From assembly GCA_036264255.1 (NCBI GenBank), contig DATARI010000048.1, positions 1 to 29,619 of the forward strand: a stretch of DNA of 29,619 nt. The letters run 5' to 3'. This DNA comes from DASZIT01 sp036264255. GTDB taxonomy: Bacteria; Actinomycetota; Acidimicrobiia; Acidimicrobiales; RAAP-2. The position numbers and the translations under genes are program-made. Shown here piece after piece: positions 8,205-15,687 of this stretch; position 1 is the first letter of the stretch, and each line of letters begins with the position of its first letter. The notes under the pieces are model-generated. The model saw nothing but the letters and a program-made list of their open reading frames with translations, ran no database searches and was not told the DNA's origin.

Positions 8205-9617
8205 TCATATGGCGCTCAGGTAACGGTCGATCTCCCAGGGACTGACCTGGGCGTGGGCCGCCTCGCACTCGGCGCGCTTGACCGCCACGTAGTAGTCGAC
8301 ATAGTCGCCTTCGGACGTCTTCCCGAGGCCGGTCCGCAACACCGAATCGGTCTCGAGATGGTCGAGGGCGTGCCAGAGGGTCGGCGGCATGGCCGTCAAC
8401 CCGTGCTCGGCGATCTCGTCGCTGGTGAGGCGCAAGAGATCGAGCTCGGAGGGCCCGCCGGGGTCAAGGGCCCGGTCGATGCCGTCCATGCCGGCGGCGA
8501 TCTGGGCGGCCATGGCGAGATAAGGGTTGGCCGACCCGTCAATCAGCCGGTTCTCCACCCGCCCGGCGTCGGGGATACGCAACATGTGGGTGCGGTCGTT
8601 GCCCCCGAAGGTGGCAAAGGCCGGCGACCACGCCGCCCCCGAATTCGGAGCCGGGGCGGCCAGCCGCTTGTAGGAGTTCACCGTCGGGCAGGTGACCGCG
8701 GTCAGGGCCTGGGCATGGTCGAGCAGCCCGGCCACGAACTGGTACCCCATCCGGGACATCCCGAGGCCATGGGCGTCGCCGTCGTCACCGAACAGGGGCT
8801 GGTCGTCCCGGTCCCAGAGGCTGAGGTGCATGTGCAGCCCGTTGCCGGTCAAGTTGGTGAACGGCTTGGGCATGAAGGTGGCCAGCATCCCGGCCTGAGC
8901 GGCCAGCGAATGCACCATGTAGCGGAAGACGATGACCCGGTCGGCGGTGGTCAGGGGGTCGGCGTACTGGAAGTTCTGTTCGAACTGGCCGTTGGCGTCC
9001 TCGTGGTCATTGGCGTAGTTGGACCAGCCGAGGGCGTTCATGTTCCGGGACACCGACGTCAGATGGCCGTACATCCGGGTCAGGGCCCGGGCGTCATAGC
9101 AGGGCATCGCGGCCACATCGAGGTGATCGGCCACCGCGATCGACCCGTCCTCGGCCCGGCGGACCAGGAAGTACTCGACCTCGGCGCCGACCTTCAGGGC
9201 CAGTCCGGCGTTCTCGAGGAGTTCGAGTTGCCGGCGGAGGATGACCCGGGGAGCGTAGGGCCACGCCTCTCCCTCCACCGTCGGATCGCACTGCATGATG
9301 GCCAGTCCCGGCTGCCAGGGGGCGGCCATGTACGAGCTGATATCCGGCACCGCGATCATGTCCGGCGACGACGGGCGTTGGCCCATCGGCCCGGCCGCAT
9401 AGCCGGCGAACCCGGCCCCGTCTGCCATCAGCTGCTCGACCGCCGCCGCCGGGACCAGCTTGGCGCAGGGCTTGCCGTGGAGATCGACGAACATCGCGAA
9501 GATGAACTCGATGCCATCACGCGCCAGCGCCTCCGCCAGTTCCGACTCCGAGGTGGGCGCTCCCCCTCCGGGAATTGCCGAGCCGAGCGAGTCGGCCAGC
9601 CCTAACGCTGCGTCCAT
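8205..9617 (-). CDS. Type III glutamine-synthetase-like ligase (GlnT / gamma-glutamylmethylamide synthetase family)
   Basis: This ATP-dependent ligase joins ammonia or an amine to the gamma-carboxyl of glutamate. The 470-residue protein shows the glutamine synthetase landmarks: FVDLHGKP (about 43-50), metal-ligand segment GAEVEYF (144-150), NGQFEQNFQY (209-218), GNGLHMH (258-264), PTVNSYKRL (311-319) and the glutamate/ATP-binding DRTHMLRIPDAGRVENRLID (341-360). Length and motifs suit the GlnT group, which includes GMA synthetase; sequence alone cannot decide between ammonia and an amine. The ATG at 9617 is chosen over the one at 9623 because GGGAG lies six bases before it. It leads the minus-strand set, preceded by one copy of the 55-bp control element, and diverges from the glutamate-synthase-like genes. 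That context favours an amine substrate. Confidence 0.88.
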   Translation of the reverse strand: MDAALGLADSLGSAIPGGGAPTSESELAEALARDGIEFIFAMFVDLHGKPCAKLVPAAAVEQLMADGAGFAGYAAGPMGQRPSSPDMIAVPDISSYMAAPWQPGLAIMQCDPTVEGEAWPYAPRVILRRQLELLENAGLALKVGAEVEYFLVRRAEDGSIAVADHLDVAAMPCYDARALTRMYGHLTSVSRNMNALGWSNYANDHEDANGQFEQNFQYADPLTTADRVIVFRYMVHSLAAQAGMLATFMPKPFTNLTGNGLHMHLSLWDRDDQPLFGDDGDAHGLGMSRMGYQFVAGLLDHAQALTAVTCPTVNSYKRLAAPAPNSGAAWSPAFATFGGNDRTHMLRIPDAGRVENRLIDGSANPYLAMAAQIAAGMDGIDRALDPGGPSELDLLRLTSDEIAEHGLTAMPPTLWHALDHLETDSVLRTGLGKTSEGDYVDYYVAVKRAECEAAHAQVSPWEIDRYLSAI

Positions 9618-9699
9618 TGCCATCTCCCTGAGTTGGTGCTTCCGTCATGGCACCGGGGTGGATCGGGATCGCTGACTTGTCGGATGCCCCATCTCGGTG

Positions 9700-9754
9700 T
9701 CATTGGAAACAATGTTGCACTTTGAGAAACAGCATGGGTTTCGCCCGCGTTACG
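9700..9754 (-). promoter_or_regulatory. 55-bp control element, copy A (faces the ligase gene)
   Basis: Read on the minus strand the element is CGTAAC-N5-CGAAACC-N6-GTTTC-N5-GTGCAACA-N1-TGTTTC-N2-ATGA, with every spacing identical to copy B. It contains two palindromic parts, GAAAC-N7-GTTTC and AACA-N1-TGTT, with centres 22 bases apart. Its end lies 82 bases from the ATG at 9617. It is probably the binding site of the XRE-cupin regulator encoded at 14875, possibly overlapping a promoter. Confidence 0.65.
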
Positions 9755-9904
9755 AATTGTTACTTGCCGATGAACGGGAGCCCGATCGACACCAAGTTGC
9801 CCCGACCCGGCGTCCGCACCTGCGACACGGTCCGCGACGGGTGATTGGGTCCGCCAGGTAGGCGGTTGCCGGCGCCGGCACCGAGGGTCCGGCCCGGGGC
9901 GAGC

Positions 9905-9959
9905 CGTAACATTGCCGAAACCTAATTGGTTTCCTCGTGTGCAACACTGTTTCTTATGA
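9905..9959 (+). promoter_or_regulatory. 55-bp control element, copy B (faces the plus-strand operon)
   Basis: The element has the same conserved blocks and spacings as copy A in the opposite orientation. About 38 of 55 positions are identical, and the differences are almost all in the spacer positions. GAAACC-N5-GGTTTC at 9917-9933 is a perfect inverted repeat. The second palindrome AACACTGTT lies at 9943-9951. The element ends 34 bases before the GTG at 9994, with a TATGAG at 9955 that might serve as a -10 box. Confidence 0.65.
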
Positions 9960-9993
9960 GCTCCCGCCGGGCCCGCCGAGCCGAGGACCGCCC

Positions 9994-10659
9994 GTGACCG
10001 AGCCGCTGTCGGAACGGACCACCCTGCACCGGTACGCCCATCGCGCCGCCTATGACCGGGAGACCATCGATGCCATCCTCGACGAGGGGGTGGTGGCCCA
10101 TCTCGGGGTCCAGACCGATCGAGGATTCCCGGTGGTGATCCCTCTGGTCTACGGCCGCCACGGCGACACCCTCTACCTCCACGGCTCGGCGGCCAGCCGG
10201 TTCTTCCGCACCGCCCGGACCCCCGCTCTCGAGGTGTGCATGACCGTCACCTTGGTCGACGGTCTGGTCGTCGCCCGGTCCACCTACAACACCGACATCA
10301 ACTATCGCTCGGTGGTGGTCATCGGCAGCGCTTGTGAGGTGGCCGACCTGGAGGAGAAGCGGCTGGGCCTCGAACTCCTGGTCGAGCACATCCTCCCGGG
10401 CCGGAATGCCGACGCCCGGCCCCCCACCGAGAAGGAGCTCCGCAGCACCATGCTCTTGCGTCTCCCCATCGACGAGGCATCGGCCAAGGTCAGGACCGGC
10501 TGGCCCCTCGACGACGACGAGGACTACCAGCTCCCGGTGTGGGCGGGGGTCATTCCCCTGCGGTCGGAGTGGGAGGCACCCCGCACCGACCCGGATCTCA
10601 AATTCCGGCTCGAAGCTCCGACCTACGTGGCCGCCTACCAGCGCCCGGGTTCCCGGTGA
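9994..10659 (+). CDS. PNPOx-like flavin-binding protein
   Basis: The 221-residue protein belongs to the split-barrel FMN-binding / pyridoxamine-5'-phosphate-oxidase-like group (COG3467-type, related to nitroimidazole-resistance proteins). Diagnostic stretches are VVAHLGVQTDRGFPVVIPLVYGR, TLYLHGSAASRF and YRSVVVIGSACEV. These proteins usually bind FMN and act as small oxidoreductases or flavin carriers. The GTG at 9994 is chosen because GAGGA sits six bases before it; a longer frame to 9937 would run through control element B. It is the first gene of the plus-strand amine operon, 49 bases before the amidotransferase gene. It might supply or shuttle reduced flavin, or act on PLP. Its role in the pathway is unknown. 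Confidence 0.8.
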   Translation: MTEPLSERTTLHRYAHRAAYDRETIDAILDEGVVAHLGVQTDRGFPVVIPLVYGRHGDTLYLHGSAASRFFRTARTPALEVCMTVTLVDGLVVARSTYNTDINYRSVVVIGSACEVADLEEKRLGLELLVEHILPGRNADARPPTEKELRSTMLLRLPIDEASAKVRTGWPLDDDEDYQLPVWAGVIPLRSEWEAPRTDPDLKFRLEAPTYVAAYQRPGSR

Positions 10660-10708
10660 GGTCCAGGGCCGCGGTGGTTGTGCCGCCAAGAGGAAGTGGG
10701 GCGACGCC

Positions 10709-11620
10709 ATGTGCGGAGTGATCGGGTTGTTGATCCGTGACCCGGCCCTCGAGCCCGAACTCGGCCGGATGCTGGTGCCCATGGTGGAGGCCCTGGCCGA
10801 ACGCGGGCCGGATTCCTCCGGGATCGCCCTCTACTCCCGTCCCGATCCCGACCGTCGGGCTGCCGCCGACCCCATCACCCAGGTCTCCCTGGGCACCGAT
10901 GGAACCGTCGACTGGGAGGATCTGGCCTCCTGGGTGGGAACCCGGTTTCCCGCCGCCGTCGTCCAGGTGTCCGGTTCGGGCGCCCGGGTCGATGTGGCCA
11001 CAACCAGGGTGAGCGAGTTCACCGGGTCGCTGCGCGAGGCCTGGCCCTTGGTCTACGTCTTCGGGACCGGGAGCATGCTCACGGTGGTCAAGGACATCGG
11101 CCGTCCCGAGGACACCTGCCGGCGCTACGGGGTGGCGTCGTGGTCAGGCCACCTGGCGGTGGCCCACACCCGGATGGCCACCGAGTCGGCGGTGACCGCC
11201 CGCCACGCCCATCCGTTCGTGCCCGGCCCGGACATGTGCGTGGTGCACAACGGTTCGTTTTCCAACCACGCCAGTGTCCGGCGCCGCCTCCAAGCCGATG
11301 GCGTCCACTTCGACTCCGACAACGACTCCGAGGTGGCGGCCCGCTTGCTGGCCCAGCGGTTGGCCGGCGGCGACGACCTCGACGAGGCGACCCGGTGGGT
11401 CATGAAGGAGATGGACGGGTTCTTCACCCTGGTGGTGGGCACCCCAACCGGGATGTCAGTGGTCCGGGACGCCTTCGCCTGCAAGCCGGCCGCCATTGCG
11501 GTCACCGATGCCTACGTGGCGGTGGCGTCGGAGTACCGGGCCCTGGCCGGACTCCCCGGGGTCGAGCAGGCCCAGATCTTCGAACCCCAACCGGAGGTGG
11601 TTTACACGTGGACGCTTTGA
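10709..11620 (+). CDS. Class II glutamine amidotransferase (GlxB / MgsA-like)
   Basis: The 303-residue protein begins MCGVIG, so cysteine 2 is the N-terminal nucleophile of an Ntn-type class II amidotransferase after methionine removal. Further family motifs are ERGPDSSGIALYS, LAVAHTRMATES, HAHPF and VVHNGSFSNH. It corresponds to the amidotransferase domain of glutamate synthase as a separate subunit, as in rhizobial GlxB and MgsA of N-methylglutamate synthase. It would release ammonia, or an amine from a gamma-glutamylamide, and channel it to the FMN subunit. It overlaps the following GXGXG-domain gene by 13 bases. GAGG lies some distance upstream, so initiation may depend on coupling. Confidence 0.88.
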   Translation: MCGVIGLLIRDPALEPELGRMLVPMVEALAERGPDSSGIALYSRPDPDRRAAADPITQVSLGTDGTVDWEDLASWVGTRFPAAVVQVSGSGARVDVATTRVSEFTGSLREAWPLVYVFGTGSMLTVVKDIGRPEDTCRRYGVASWSGHLAVAHTRMATESAVTARHAHPFVPGPDMCVVHNGSFSNHASVRRRLQADGVHFDSDNDSEVAARLLAQRLAGGDDLDEATRWVMKEMDGFFTLVVGTPTGMSVVRDAFACKPAAIAVTDAYVAVASEYRALAGLPGVEQAQIFEPQPEVVYTWTL

Positions 11621-12300
11621 ACTGTGACGCATTGTCGGTGCGGGAGGTGAACCACCATCTCCGGCGGATGCCGTCGGGAGCCTCGTGTTCGATCGCCGCC
11701 CCCCGGGGCAAGCACAACCTGGGCGTCGGGCTCACCGAAACCATCGACATCACCATCGAGGGCAACGCCGGCTATTTCGTCGGTGGCCTGGGGGGGCGGG
11801 GAGACGGTACGGGACCGCACATCACCGTGGACGGCTTCGTCGGATGGTCGGTCGGGGAAAACCTGATGGGCGGGACCGTCCGGGTGCGAGGGAGCGCATC
11901 CCAGAGCGCGGCGTCGAGCGCCCGGGGCGGAGCCGTGGTGGTCGAGGGTGACGCCTCCCTCCGGGCCGGCATCTCCCTGAAGGGCGCCACCCTGGCGGTG
12001 GCCGGTGACGTCGGGGCGATGGCCGGCTTCATGGCCCAGTCGGGGACCATCCTGGTGGGCGGCGACGCCGGGCACGGCCTCGGGGACTCCTTGTACGAGG
12101 CGGTGATCTATGTGGCCGGCGCCATCGCCTCCCTCGGCGCCGACGCCCGGGTGGAAGAGATGGTCGACGACGACATCCTCGAGGTCAAGCGCCTGGTCGA
12201 GCTCACCGGTTTCGATCACATCGATCCGGGTCGGGTGACCAAGGTGATATCCGCCCGCACCCTCTACCATTTCTCCGCCGACCACCACGGCGTCTACTGA
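11608..12300 (+). CDS. GXGXG-domain protein (GltB C-terminal / FwdC-like; GlxC / MgsB-like)
   Basis: The 230-residue protein consists almost entirely of a right-handed beta-helix with recurrent glycine-rich turns (GNAGYFVGGLGGRG, GENLMGGTVRVRG, GDVGAMAGFMAQSGTILVGGDAGHGLGDSLYEAVIYV). This is the GXGXG domain found at the C-terminus of glutamate synthase and in FwdC/FmdC. As a stand-alone subunit it matches GlxC / MgsB. It has a structural role, holding the amidotransferase and FMN subunits and their channel. The GTG at 11608 has GGAGG ten bases upstream. The gene overlaps the previous one by 13 bases and the next by one base (TGATG), showing a tightly coupled three-subunit operon. Confidence 0.85.
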   Translation: MDALNCDALSVREVNHHLRRMPSGASCSIAAPRGKHNLGVGLTETIDITIEGNAGYFVGGLGGRGDGTGPHITVDGFVGWSVGENLMGGTVRVRGSASQSAASSARGGAVVVEGDASLRAGISLKGATLAVAGDVGAMAGFMAQSGTILVGGDAGHGLGDSLYEAVIYVAGAIASLGADARVEEMVDDDILEVKRLVELTGFDHIDPGRVTKVISARTLYHFSADHHGVY

Positions 12301-13676
12301 TGGCTGACGACCGGCCGGGCGGTCACGACGACGGGATGCCGGAGATGGCCAATGCCACCTTCCCGCCCTCGGCCATCGGGCGCATCCACCAGATGGCCGA
12401 GACGGGCCTCTACCCGATCCGGGGCCTCGGGGCCCGGCGGAAGGTGCCGACCTTCGACGATCTGGTCTTCCTCACCGCTTCGGTGTCCCGCTACCCGCTC
12501 GAGGGATACCGGGAGCGGTGCGACACCCGGACCCTGCTCGGTGGCCGACACGGGGCGGAGCCGATCGAGTTGGCCATCCCCATCACCATCGCCGGCATGA
12601 GCTTCGGGGCGTTGTCGGCCTCCGCCAAGGAGGCGCTCGGACGGGCCGCCACCGAGGTGGGCACGTCGACCACCACCGGCGACGGAGGCATGACCCCCGA
12701 GGAGCGCAAGGCGTCTTCCAAGCTCGTCTACCAGGTCCTGCCGTCTCGCTACGGGTTCGACCCGGCCGACCTGCGGCAGGCCGACGCGGTCGAGATCGTG
12801 GTGGGCCAGGGCGCCAAGCCGGGTGGGGGCGGCATGCTGCTGGGCCAGAAGGTGAATGAACGGGTGGCCCAGATGCGGACCTTGCCGCCCGGCATCGACC
12901 AGCGCTCGGCCAGCCGTCATCCCGACTTGGTCGGTCCGGACGACCTGCGGATCAAGATCGATGAGCTGCGGGAAGCCACCGAGTGGCGGGTGCCGATCTA
13001 CGTGAAGTTGGGCGCCACCCGGGTCGACTACGACGTCAAGCTGGCGGTGGCGGCCGGGGCCGACGTGGTGGTGGTCGATGGCATGCAGGGGGGGACGGCA
13101 GCCACCCAGGACGTGTTCATCGAGCACGCCGGGATCCCCACCCTCCCCGCCGTCCGGCTGGCCGCCCAGGCGCTGGCCGATATCGGGATGTCCGACCAGG
13201 TGCAGCTGATCGTGTCGGGAGGGATCCGGTCGGGAGCCGACGTGGCCAAGGCGCTGGCCCTGGGTGCCGACGCGGTGTCGATCGGAGTGGCCGCGCTGGT
13301 GGCCCTGGGGTGCAACCGGTCCAGCTACCAGGCCAAGGGGGGTGAACGGATCGATGTCACCGATGGATACCGGTCGCTCGGGACCTCCCCCGGGCACTGC
13401 GCCAATTGCCACACCGGGCTCTGCCCGGTGGGGATCACCACCCAGGACCCCATCCTGGAGGAACGCCTGGATCCGGAGCTCGGCGCCACCGCGGTGGCCA
13501 ACTACCTGCGGGCCATCACCATGGAGCTCACCGCTCTGGCCCGGGCCTGCGGAAAATCGGATGTCCACCATCTGGAGCCCGAAGACCTGGTGGCGTTGAC
13601 CATCGAGGCCTCCGCCATGGCCCAGGTACCGCTGGCCGGGACCGATTGGATCCCGGGGCCTCGGTCCGGCGGGTGA
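12300..13676 (+). CDS. FMN-binding glutamate-synthase-like subunit (GlxD / MgsC-like)
   Basis: The 458-residue protein carries the FMN-binding TIM barrel of glutamate synthase: ITIAGMSFGALSASAKEAL, STTTGDGGM, VGQGAKPGGGGMLLG, YVKLGATRVDYDVKLAVAAGADVVVVDGMQGGTAA and the phosphate-binding SGGIRSGADVAKALALGADAVSIG. Cysteines C367, C370 and C375 (C-x2-C-x4-C, followed by PVGITTQ) occupy the place of the 3Fe-4S site of GltB. With the two preceding genes it makes a split glutamate synthase lacking any GltD-type NAD(P)H subunit, the organisation of N-methylglutamate synthase. That enzyme transfers methylamine to glutamate without net redox. The gene overlaps both neighbours (TGATG and GTGA). Confidence 0.88.
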   Translation: MADDRPGGHDDGMPEMANATFPPSAIGRIHQMAETGLYPIRGLGARRKVPTFDDLVFLTASVSRYPLEGYRERCDTRTLLGGRHGAEPIELAIPITIAGMSFGALSASAKEALGRAATEVGTSTTTGDGGMTPEERKASSKLVYQVLPSRYGFDPADLRQADAVEIVVGQGAKPGGGGMLLGQKVNERVAQMRTLPPGIDQRSASRHPDLVGPDDLRIKIDELREATEWRVPIYVKLGATRVDYDVKLAVAAGADVVVVDGMQGGTAATQDVFIEHAGIPTLPAVRLAAQALADIGMSDQVQLIVSGGIRSGADVAKALALGADAVSIGVAALVALGCNRSSYQAKGGERIDVTDGYRSLGTSPGHCANCHTGLCPVGITTQDPILEERLDPELGATAVANYLRAITMELTALARACGKSDVHHLEPEDLVALTIEASAMAQVPLAGTDWIPGPRSGG

Positions 13677-14866
13677 GCCCGAAGGAGACCGCCGACGTCG
13701 TGGTCATCGGCGGCGGAGTCACCGGACTCAGCACCGCCCGGGCGCTGGCCGAGCTCGGAGCCGGACAGGTGACGGTGCTCGAGCGGGCGGCCATCGGGTC
13801 GGGCGGGACCGGCAAGTCGAGCGGCGTGGTCCGATGTCACTACGGTGTCGGCTCCCTGGCCGCCATGGCCTGGCGCTCGCTGGAGGTCCTCGAACACGCC
13901 CCCGAGGTCCTCGGCGCCGAGTCCGGCTTTCACCGGACCGGTTACCTGGTGGCGGTGGGGCCCGAAAACGAGGCTTCGCTCCGGGCCAACGTCGACATGC
14001 ATAGGGGCCTGGGGATCGAGGTCGAGCTGGTCGACCCGATAGACGGACCCGTTCTCTGGCCCGGGGCCACCTTCGACGACGTGGCTGCCACCGCCTACGA
14101 GCCCCGGGGTGGGTACGGCGATGCCCACCAGACCGCCCTGGCCTTCGCCACCGCCGCCCGCCGCCACGGCGCCTCCATCCACCAGCAGTGCGGAGTAGCC
14201 GGCATCGAGGTGCGCGCCGACCGGGTGGTGGGGGTCCGACTGTCGGACGGGACCCGGGTTGCCACCGACCGGGTGGTGCTCGCCGCCGGGGCCTGGTCGG
14301 TCGGGCTGGCCGCCGACGTCGGCGTCGATCTTCCCATCGCCGCCCAACGGGCCCAGATCCTCCTGGTCGACCCCGGGAGGGTGCTCGACCCGAGACCCGT
14401 CCTCTCCGACCTGGTGACCCTGCAGTACGTCCGGCCCGACGGGTTGGCGTCGCTGTTGGTCGGCGACAGCGACCACACCCAGCCGGAGTGGTCCGACCCC
14501 GACGACTACGCCGACCGGGCCGACGACGAATTCGTCGAACGGGCCATCACCAAGTTCGCCCACCGTTTTCCCGGGCTTTCGTCGGCCGGCCTCGCCACCT
14601 CCTATGCCGGTTGTTACGACGTGACTCCCGATTACAACCCGGTCATCTCGCCATCCCCGGTGGAAGGGATGTGGATCTGCGCCGGATTCAGTGGGCACGG
14701 ATACAAGATCTCCCCGGCCGTGGGTGAGCTGGCCGCCGACCTCGTCTGCAAGGGGGCCAGCCGCCACCCCGACATTGACCACCGGGACTTCCGGTTCGAG
14801 CGTTTTGCCGAGGGCCAGCTGCTCACCAGCCCCCACCCCTACGTGGGCGCCGGCCAGATGCGCTGA
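13673..14866 (+). CDS. DAO/SoxB-family FAD-dependent oxidoreductase
   Basis: The 397-residue flavoprotein oxidises the C-N bond of an amino acid or secondary amine. It has an N-terminal dinucleotide motif VVVIGGGVTGLSTARALAE followed by a glutamate (VLERAAIGSGGTGKSSG). The DAO-family C-terminal pattern is also present: YDVTPDYNPVISPS and WICAGFSGHGYKISPAVGELAAD. It is closest in style to the sarcosine-oxidase beta subunit and related N-methyl amino-acid oxidases. C314 sits one position away from the cysteine that carries the flavin in monomeric sarcosine oxidase, so covalent FAD is uncertain. The GTG at 13673 overlaps the preceding stop (GTGA). As last enzyme of the operon it would oxidise the N-substituted glutamate or gamma-glutamyl-amine. 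SoxA-, SoxD- or SoxG-like partners are absent. Confidence 0.85.
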   Translation: MSPKETADVVVIGGGVTGLSTARALAELGAGQVTVLERAAIGSGGTGKSSGVVRCHYGVGSLAAMAWRSLEVLEHAPEVLGAESGFHRTGYLVAVGPENEASLRANVDMHRGLGIEVELVDPIDGPVLWPGATFDDVAATAYEPRGGYGDAHQTALAFATAARRHGASIHQQCGVAGIEVRADRVVGVRLSDGTRVATDRVVLAAGAWSVGLAADVGVDLPIAAQRAQILLVDPGRVLDPRPVLSDLVTLQYVRPDGLASLLVGDSDHTQPEWSDPDDYADRADDEFVERAITKFAHRFPGLSSAGLATSYAGCYDVTPDYNPVISPSPVEGMWICAGFSGHGYKISPAVGELAADLVCKGASRHPDIDHRDFRFERFAEGQLLTSPHPYVGAGQMR

Positions 14867-14874
14867 GGTGGGGC

Positions 14875-15621
14875 GTGATGACCAATAATTGGGATGACGC
14901 CGCCTATGGTGGCCTGGTGGCCAGAGGACGCACCGCCAGCAAGCCCGCGGGGGCGGCGAAAACCAACGGCTCCCCCTCCGCCAAGAAGGTGAACGGGTCC
15001 GACACCGCCAAGGCTCCACTGGTGGTCGAGCCTTCGGCGCCGGGTTCGAGCGGCCAGTTGGAATGGGTCATCGCCAATCACGTGCGCAACCGCCGCCAAG
15101 CCATCGGCCTGACCGTCGCCCAGCTGGCCGAGTCGACCGGGATCTCCAAGGGCATGTTGTCGAAGATCGAGAATGCCCAGACCTCCCCCAGCCTGGCCAC
15201 CATCGAGCGTCTGGCCGCCGCCCTCGACATGCCGGTCACCTCCCTCTTCCGGGGACTGGCCGAAGAGCGCGACGCGGTGTTCGTGAAGGCGGGCACCGGC
15301 CCGGAGATCGTGCGCCAGGGAACCCGGGCCGGGCACACCTACGAGTTGTTGGGAAGCATGCGGGGGCCGTACAAGCGGGTCGAGCCCCTCTTGGTCTCGC
15401 TCAGCGATCAGAACGAGGTCTTCCCCCTCTTCCAGCACGCCGGGATCGAGATGCTCTACATGCTGGGTGGGGTGATGGAGTACAGCTACGGTCGCCAGTC
15501 CTATCGGATGGCCCGCGGTGACACCCTCCAATTCGAGGGGGACATCCCCCACGGTCCGACCAAGCTGATCAAGCTCCCGATCCGGTTCCTGTCCATCACC
15601 ATGTACGGGGACCGGACCTGA
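14875..15621 (+). CDS. XRE-family regulator with C-terminal cupin domain
   Basis: The 248-residue protein (GTG 14875; ATG 14878 is equally possible, both after GAGG) has an Ala/Lys-rich, probably disordered N-terminal ~60 residues. A Cro/C1-type HTH follows (VRNRRQAIGLTVAQLAES, TGISKGMLSKIENAQTSPSL, ATIERLAAALDMPVTSLF), then a cupin (GIEMLYMLGGVMEYSYGRQSYRMARGDTLQFEGDIPHGP). This architecture matches PuuR and similar regulators of amine and amino-acid catabolism, in which the cupin senses a pathway ligand. It is the last gene of the plus-strand operon, eight bases after the FAD oxidoreductase. It is therefore the natural candidate to bind the paired 55-bp elements at 9700-9754 and 9905-9959. 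Confidence 0.88.
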   Translation: MMTNNWDDAAYGGLVARGRTASKPAGAAKTNGSPSAKKVNGSDTAKAPLVVEPSAPGSSGQLEWVIANHVRNRRQAIGLTVAQLAESTGISKGMLSKIENAQTSPSLATIERLAAALDMPVTSLFRGLAEERDAVFVKAGTGPEIVRQGTRAGHTYELLGSMRGPYKRVEPLLVSLSDQNEVFPLFQHAGIEMLYMLGGVMEYSYGRQSYRMARGDTLQFEGDIPHGPTKLIKLPIRFLSITMYGDRT

Positions 15622-15622
15622 A

Positions 15623-15648
15623 TCGGGCGGGCACCATGGCCCGCCCGA
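15623..15648. terminator. Stem-loop between convergent genes, likely bidirectional terminator
   Basis: A perfect 10-bp stem (TCGGGCGGGC with its complement) around a six-base loop starts two bases after the stop of the XRE-cupin gene. It lies 40 bases from the stop of the convergent UspA gene. There is no U-tract on either side, as is common for actinobacterial terminators. Confidence 0.6.
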
Positions 15649-15687
15649 ACCGGATTGCAACAGCTTGACGCCCGGTCCGCCGGGGAG

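Larger units (their letters stand above)
9624..9993. other. Divergent control region between the ligase gene and the plus-strand operon
   Basis: About 370 bases without a gene. It is organised symmetrically: a 55-bp element facing the minus-strand ligase (9700-9754), a central 150-bp stretch (9755-9904) in which I see no further structure, and a second copy facing the plus-strand operon (9905-9959). The edges are less GC-rich than the surrounding genes, as expected for promoters. The -35/-10 boxes could not be assigned with confidence. Confidence 0.7.

Noticed and set aside
12294..13571. Open frame of 425 codons antisense to the FMN glutamate-synthase-like gene
   Set aside because: The plus-strand product has complete FMN and Fe-S motifs and overlaps its neighbours in an operon; the antisense frame has none.
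14603..14640. C314 of the FAD oxidoreductase as a covalent flavin site
   Set aside because: It is offset by one residue from the monomeric sarcosine oxidase pattern, so covalent attachment cannot be claimed.
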